Positions 6,752 to 9,127 of a DNA stretch of 9,127 nucleotides are shown in pieces. The notes beneath the pieces were generated by a model. It saw only the letters and a list, made by a program, of their open reading frames with translations, was not told the DNA's origin and ran no database searches. Made by a program: the position numbers and the translations under genes. The stretch lies in NCBI GenBank assembly GCA_021815535.1, contig JAKAGL010000075.1, positions 1 through 9,127 of the forward strand, given 5' to 3'. Positions within the stretch are counted from its first letter, which is position 1. Every line of letters starts with the position of its first letter. The stretch is from a bacterium. GTDB taxonomy: Bacteria; Nitrospinota_A; UBA7883; JACRGQ01.

Positions 6752-9127
6752 ATGTTTCAGAAAATAAAAAAGTATCCATTGGCAGGTTCAATCTTGCTGG
6801 TTGGCGGGATATTTCTCTGTTCTCTTTCTGTTGCCAGTTACGCGGCAGGACTGGATATTCAGGATATTACCAAAATGCTGGGCAAAAATGGAAACCCCTC
6901 CGACAATTTGGGAGGGCAGGCGGGCCGCCAGCCGGTAACAGGCACCAACGACGGAGATATCCGCACGCAGGAGCAGTTTATCGCGTTAAAGAAGAAGCGG
7001 GATGAGCTGAGCAAAATAGAAATCGAATACCAAAAGCGGCTGGAGCGTGAAAGCACGTTTGGCAAATCGAAGGCATCTTTACAGGGGCCCGTATCCATTG
7101 AGAACATATTTGGGAGTGAGCCGGTAGTTTCCATCGATATGCAGGATCCCTCAACGCCTAAACCGGTCGATGATACCACGTTGCAGCCATCGGGCGATGC
7201 AGGGAAAAACAATCAAGGAGCGAGCGCTCTTTCAATGTATCAGGCGGGGTTGAAAGCGGGTATGTTACCACAGCAGACGGGGACAACGGGACAAACCGGT
7301 GCGGTATCAGCGCCGCAACAGCCGGATGGTGTGACGAAAGTCGATGTGTCACAGGCGGGTTCCAAGCGCACGATCATGAAGCAGAAATATGTTCCGCTTC
7401 TGCTTATGAAGCGCACTATTGAAAAACAGCTGGCTGACCTTCGCACCCTCAAGGCAAACAACCGGGCCGATTCAAACAATCAATTCGGCTTTGATAGCCA
7501 GTCGGGTTTAAGCAACAGTTCTGACCAAATGAACCAATCTGCCTCAATGAATCAAGCCGATGCGATCAACCAGGCCGATTTAATTAATCAAGCCGACCTC
7601 ATTAATCAAGCCGACTTAATGAATCAATCCAACCAGAAAAGGGGACCCAATGACAGGCAATTTAAAGGGTTAGATCAGGATAAGGGGCTAAAAGACAATA
7701 AGCTGTTTAAGGAGCTAAGACTTAACAGGGAACTGGACGAGCTGAACTTCAAATTGCAGAAGCAGTTGTTGGCGGTTACCAAGCTTGAAGCAAAATATAA
7801 CGAAAATGATTTTATTGACCTCAAAGATGAGGTATCCAAAACCATCAGAAGGACTTCGGCGCATGATCCGGTTTCCGAGAAGGTTCAAAGAACGTCGAAA
7901 CCGATCTCGGTTCCAGGCGACATATTCCAATTTGGATATAAGTTCTTTGACGGTATCAGCCAACCGTCCATTCTGGCTGAAATGCCCCCTGCCAACGATT
8001 ACGTTGTCGAGCCGGGCGATGAGTTGCGGATATCTTTCTACGGCAGCGTACACGATGAAAAAGAATTTTTAATCGACGCTGATGGAACCATAAACCTGCT
8101 TAATGATTCCCCGACCAGCGTGGGCGGTCTCCCGTTCTCCGAGGTGAACGCAAAGCTGCAAAAGCTGATAAAGGAAAAAATGATAGGGGTATCAGTCAAG
8201 GTGACGATCTCCAATTACCGGTCCATGCGGGTGTTCATGCTGGGGGATGTATCGCTTCCCGGCTCGTGCATTGTGAAAAGCATGTCCACCGTCTCCAACG
8301 TTCTCCTTGCCTGCGGAGGGGTGGACAAGGCGGGTTCCTTACGCAAGATCGGCATCATCCGCAATGGCAAGAAGGTGGGTCTCTTCGATTTGTACGATTT
8401 CCTGTTGAAGGGGGATACTTCCCGGGATCCGATTCTTAAGGCGGGGGATGCAATTTTCGTGTCATCCATTCAAAATACCGCCGCGGTTGCGGGCGAAGTT
8501 AACCGTCCGGCAATATATGAATTCAGCGAGAATATGACGTTGGACGAACTGATTAATACCGCCGGCGGATTGCGCCCCACTTCGCTTAGCCAAATGGCGC
8601 AAGTCGAACGCATCGATAAACAGGGGAACATAAGCACCATCGATATCGATCTTGGCGGTCCTTCGCGCAAGATGGCCATTCATAACGGCGATATCCTCAA
8701 GATATTTTCCCTGGTTCCCGACAGTCTTGACGCTAATACCGTTTTCTTCATCGGAAACGTGCGTAATGCGGGCAAGCGCGAGTTCGTACCCGGGATGAAG
8801 GTCGCCGATCTTCTGGAGAATGGCAAAGCCCTCATGAAGGATACCTATCTTGAGTACGGCATCATTGAACGGGAAAACGGCCTCGGCCGCGAAACGGAAG
8901 TGCTGCATTTCAATCCGCGTAAGGCGCTTGAGGGTAAGAGTGAAGATAACATGGCTCTTTTGCCGCAAGATACGGTATACCTTTTTAACACCGACGAATT
9001 CGCCGAACCCGATAACGTCATGGTTGAAGGTTTGGTGAACACCCCCGGAAAATACACCATGAAGAAGAACATGACGGTGTTGGATGTAATATTGGCCGCC
9101 GGGGGGTTGCAGGATAATGCCGATCTC
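6752..9127 (+). CDS. Wza-like polysaccharide export protein with multiple SLBB domains (3' end outside window)
   Basis: The frame is open for 792 codons to the last base, so the C-terminus is missing. It is likely an outer-membrane or periplasmic channel component for capsule or exopolysaccharide export. A signal peptide is visible: MFQKIKK, a hydrophobic core at 9-28, and a signal peptidase I type site near ASYA-AG (about 31/32). There is no lipobox, unlike classical lipoprotein Wza. Residues 32-390 form a long, low-complexity Q/N/K/D-rich extension with helical coiled-coil-like segments (about 70-104, 212-240 and 310-375) and a hexapeptide repeat (255-296). QFGYKFFDG (393-401) and DYVVEPGDELRISFYG (416-431) begin the Poly_export domain. 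SLBB repeats follow at about 492-570, 577-655, 662-745 and from 755 on, each with G-x-V/D..PG and, in three of them, a later AGG or CGG. ATG 6752 has AAGGGA at 6737-6742; an in-frame TTG at 6716 preceded by AAGGA is an alternative start. Confidence 0.92.
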   Translation, partial: MFQKIKKYPLAGSILLVGGIFLCSLSVASYAAGLDIQDITKMLGKNGNPSDNLGGQAGRQPVTGTNDGDIRTQEQFIALKKKRDELSKIEIEYQKRLERESTFGKSKASLQGPVSIENIFGSEPVVSIDMQDPSTPKPVDDTTLQPSGDAGKNNQGASALSMYQAGLKAGMLPQQTGTTGQTGAVSAPQQPDGVTKVDVSQAGSKRTIMKQKYVPLLLMKRTIEKQLADLRTLKANNRADSNNQFGFDSQSGLSNSSDQMNQSASMNQADAINQADLINQADLINQADLMNQSNQKRGPNDRQFKGLDQDKGLKDNKLFKELRLNRELDELNFKLQKQLLAVTKLEAKYNENDFIDLKDEVSKTIRRTSAHDPVSEKVQRTSKPISVPGDIFQFGYKFFDGISQPSILAEMPPANDYVVEPGDELRISFYGSVHDEKEFLIDADGTINLLNDSPTSVGGLPFSEVNAKLQKLIKEKMIGVSVKVTISNYRSMRVFMLGDVSLPGSCIVKSMSTVSNVLLACGGVDKAGSLRKIGIIRNGKKVGLFDLYDFLLKGDTSRDPILKAGDAIFVSSIQNTAAVAGEVNRPAIYEFSENMTLDELINTAGGLRPTSLSQMAQVERIDKQGNISTIDIDLGGPSRKMAIHNGDILKIFSLVPDSLDANTVFFIGNVRNAGKREFVPGMKVADLLENGKALMKDTYLEYGIIERENGLGRETEVLHFNPRKALEGKSEDNMALLPQDTVYLFNTDEFAEPDNVMVEGLVNTPGKYTMKKNMTVLDVILAAGGLQDNADL
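7514..7639 (+). repeat. 18-bp tandem repeat coding for a hexapeptide (NQADLI-like)
   Basis: Seven consecutive in-frame 18-bp units lie inside the export gene (residues 255-296). The best four (7550-7567, 7568-7585, 7586-7603, 7604-7621) encode NQADAI, NQADLI, NQADLI and NQADLM; the flanking units at 7514, 7532 and 7622 are degraded (for example NQSASM). The units differ mostly at synonymous third positions (AAT/AAC, CAA/CAG, GAT/GAC, leucine codons), which suggests an old duplication kept at protein level, not a recent slippage event. The period is 6, so it is not a pentapeptide-repeat fold. Confidence 0.9.

Noticed and set aside
6812..6823. Possible lipobox Cys23 in the export protein signal peptide
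   Set aside because: The residues before Cys23 are I-F-L, not a small residue at -1, and the Cys is in the middle of the hydrophobic core; a signal peptidase I site after ASYA fits better.
7550..7621. Pentapeptide-repeat (A[D/N]Lxx) fold suggested by the ADL residues
   Set aside because: The period is six residues with conserved NQ, not five, so the pentapeptide helix cannot form in register.
8462..8968. 168-codon minus-strand open frame at the right end
   Set aside because: Lies wholly inside the SLBB export gene, which is open for 792 codons with clear domain repeats.

Overview
The window reads as chromosomal DNA from a Gram-negative (diderm) bacterium that makes lipopolysaccharide and exports a capsule or exopolysaccharide. 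Two genes of the CMP-KDO pathway (kdsB, kdsA) flank CTP synthase, and the right end holds a large outer-membrane-type polysaccharide export protein with repeated SLBB domains. The gene order and protein style resemble Deltaproteobacteria-like or Nitrospinota/Nitrospirota-like lineages. That placement is an impression from the sequences, not a demonstrated assignment. I see no transposase, integrase, phage gene or CRISPR array.

Layout: (1) 1-2927, a tight plus-strand operon kdsB (5' end outside the window) - pyrG - kdsA with overlaps of 8 and 4 bp. (2) 2928-3125, a possible weak terminator, a plausible promoter and a complete tRNA-Pro(GGG) with encoded CCA. (3) 3126-4320, a non-coding gap, then nadA (quinolinate synthase, first part of NAD synthesis). 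(4) 4333-5139, ksgA/rsmA on the minus strand, convergent with nadA and only 12 bp from it. (5) 5140-5533, a divergent intergenic region with a perfect 8-bp-arm dyad. (6) 5534-6472, a membrane-anchored LytM/M23 peptidase. (7) 6473-6751, a gap with a hairpin after the stop, a larger potential fold and a promoter-like sequence. (8) 6752 to the window end, an open reading frame of 792 codons without a stop, for a Wza-like export protein (Poly_export plus at least four SLBB repeats) with an unusually long N-terminal region carrying an 18-bp / 6-residue tandem repeat.

How the genes fit together: KdsA makes KDO-8-phosphate, PyrG supplies CTP, and KdsB couples CTP to KDO to give CMP-KDO for lipid A-core assembly. 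Translational overlaps suggest the three are made together. The M23 peptidase and the SLBB exporter both act in the envelope, on peptidoglycan and on polysaccharide passage respectively. They are separated by 279 bp with its own promoter-like sequence, so they may be neighbours rather than one operon.

Most of the window is housekeeping. The points that deserve a second look are the repeat-bearing N-terminal extension of the exporter, a Gln-to-His change next to the CTP synthase nucleophile, a KdsA that mixes the metal-ligand set with a motif typical of metal-independent enzymes, and two unexplained structured intergenic elements. I did not find convincing evidence for a wholly new system.
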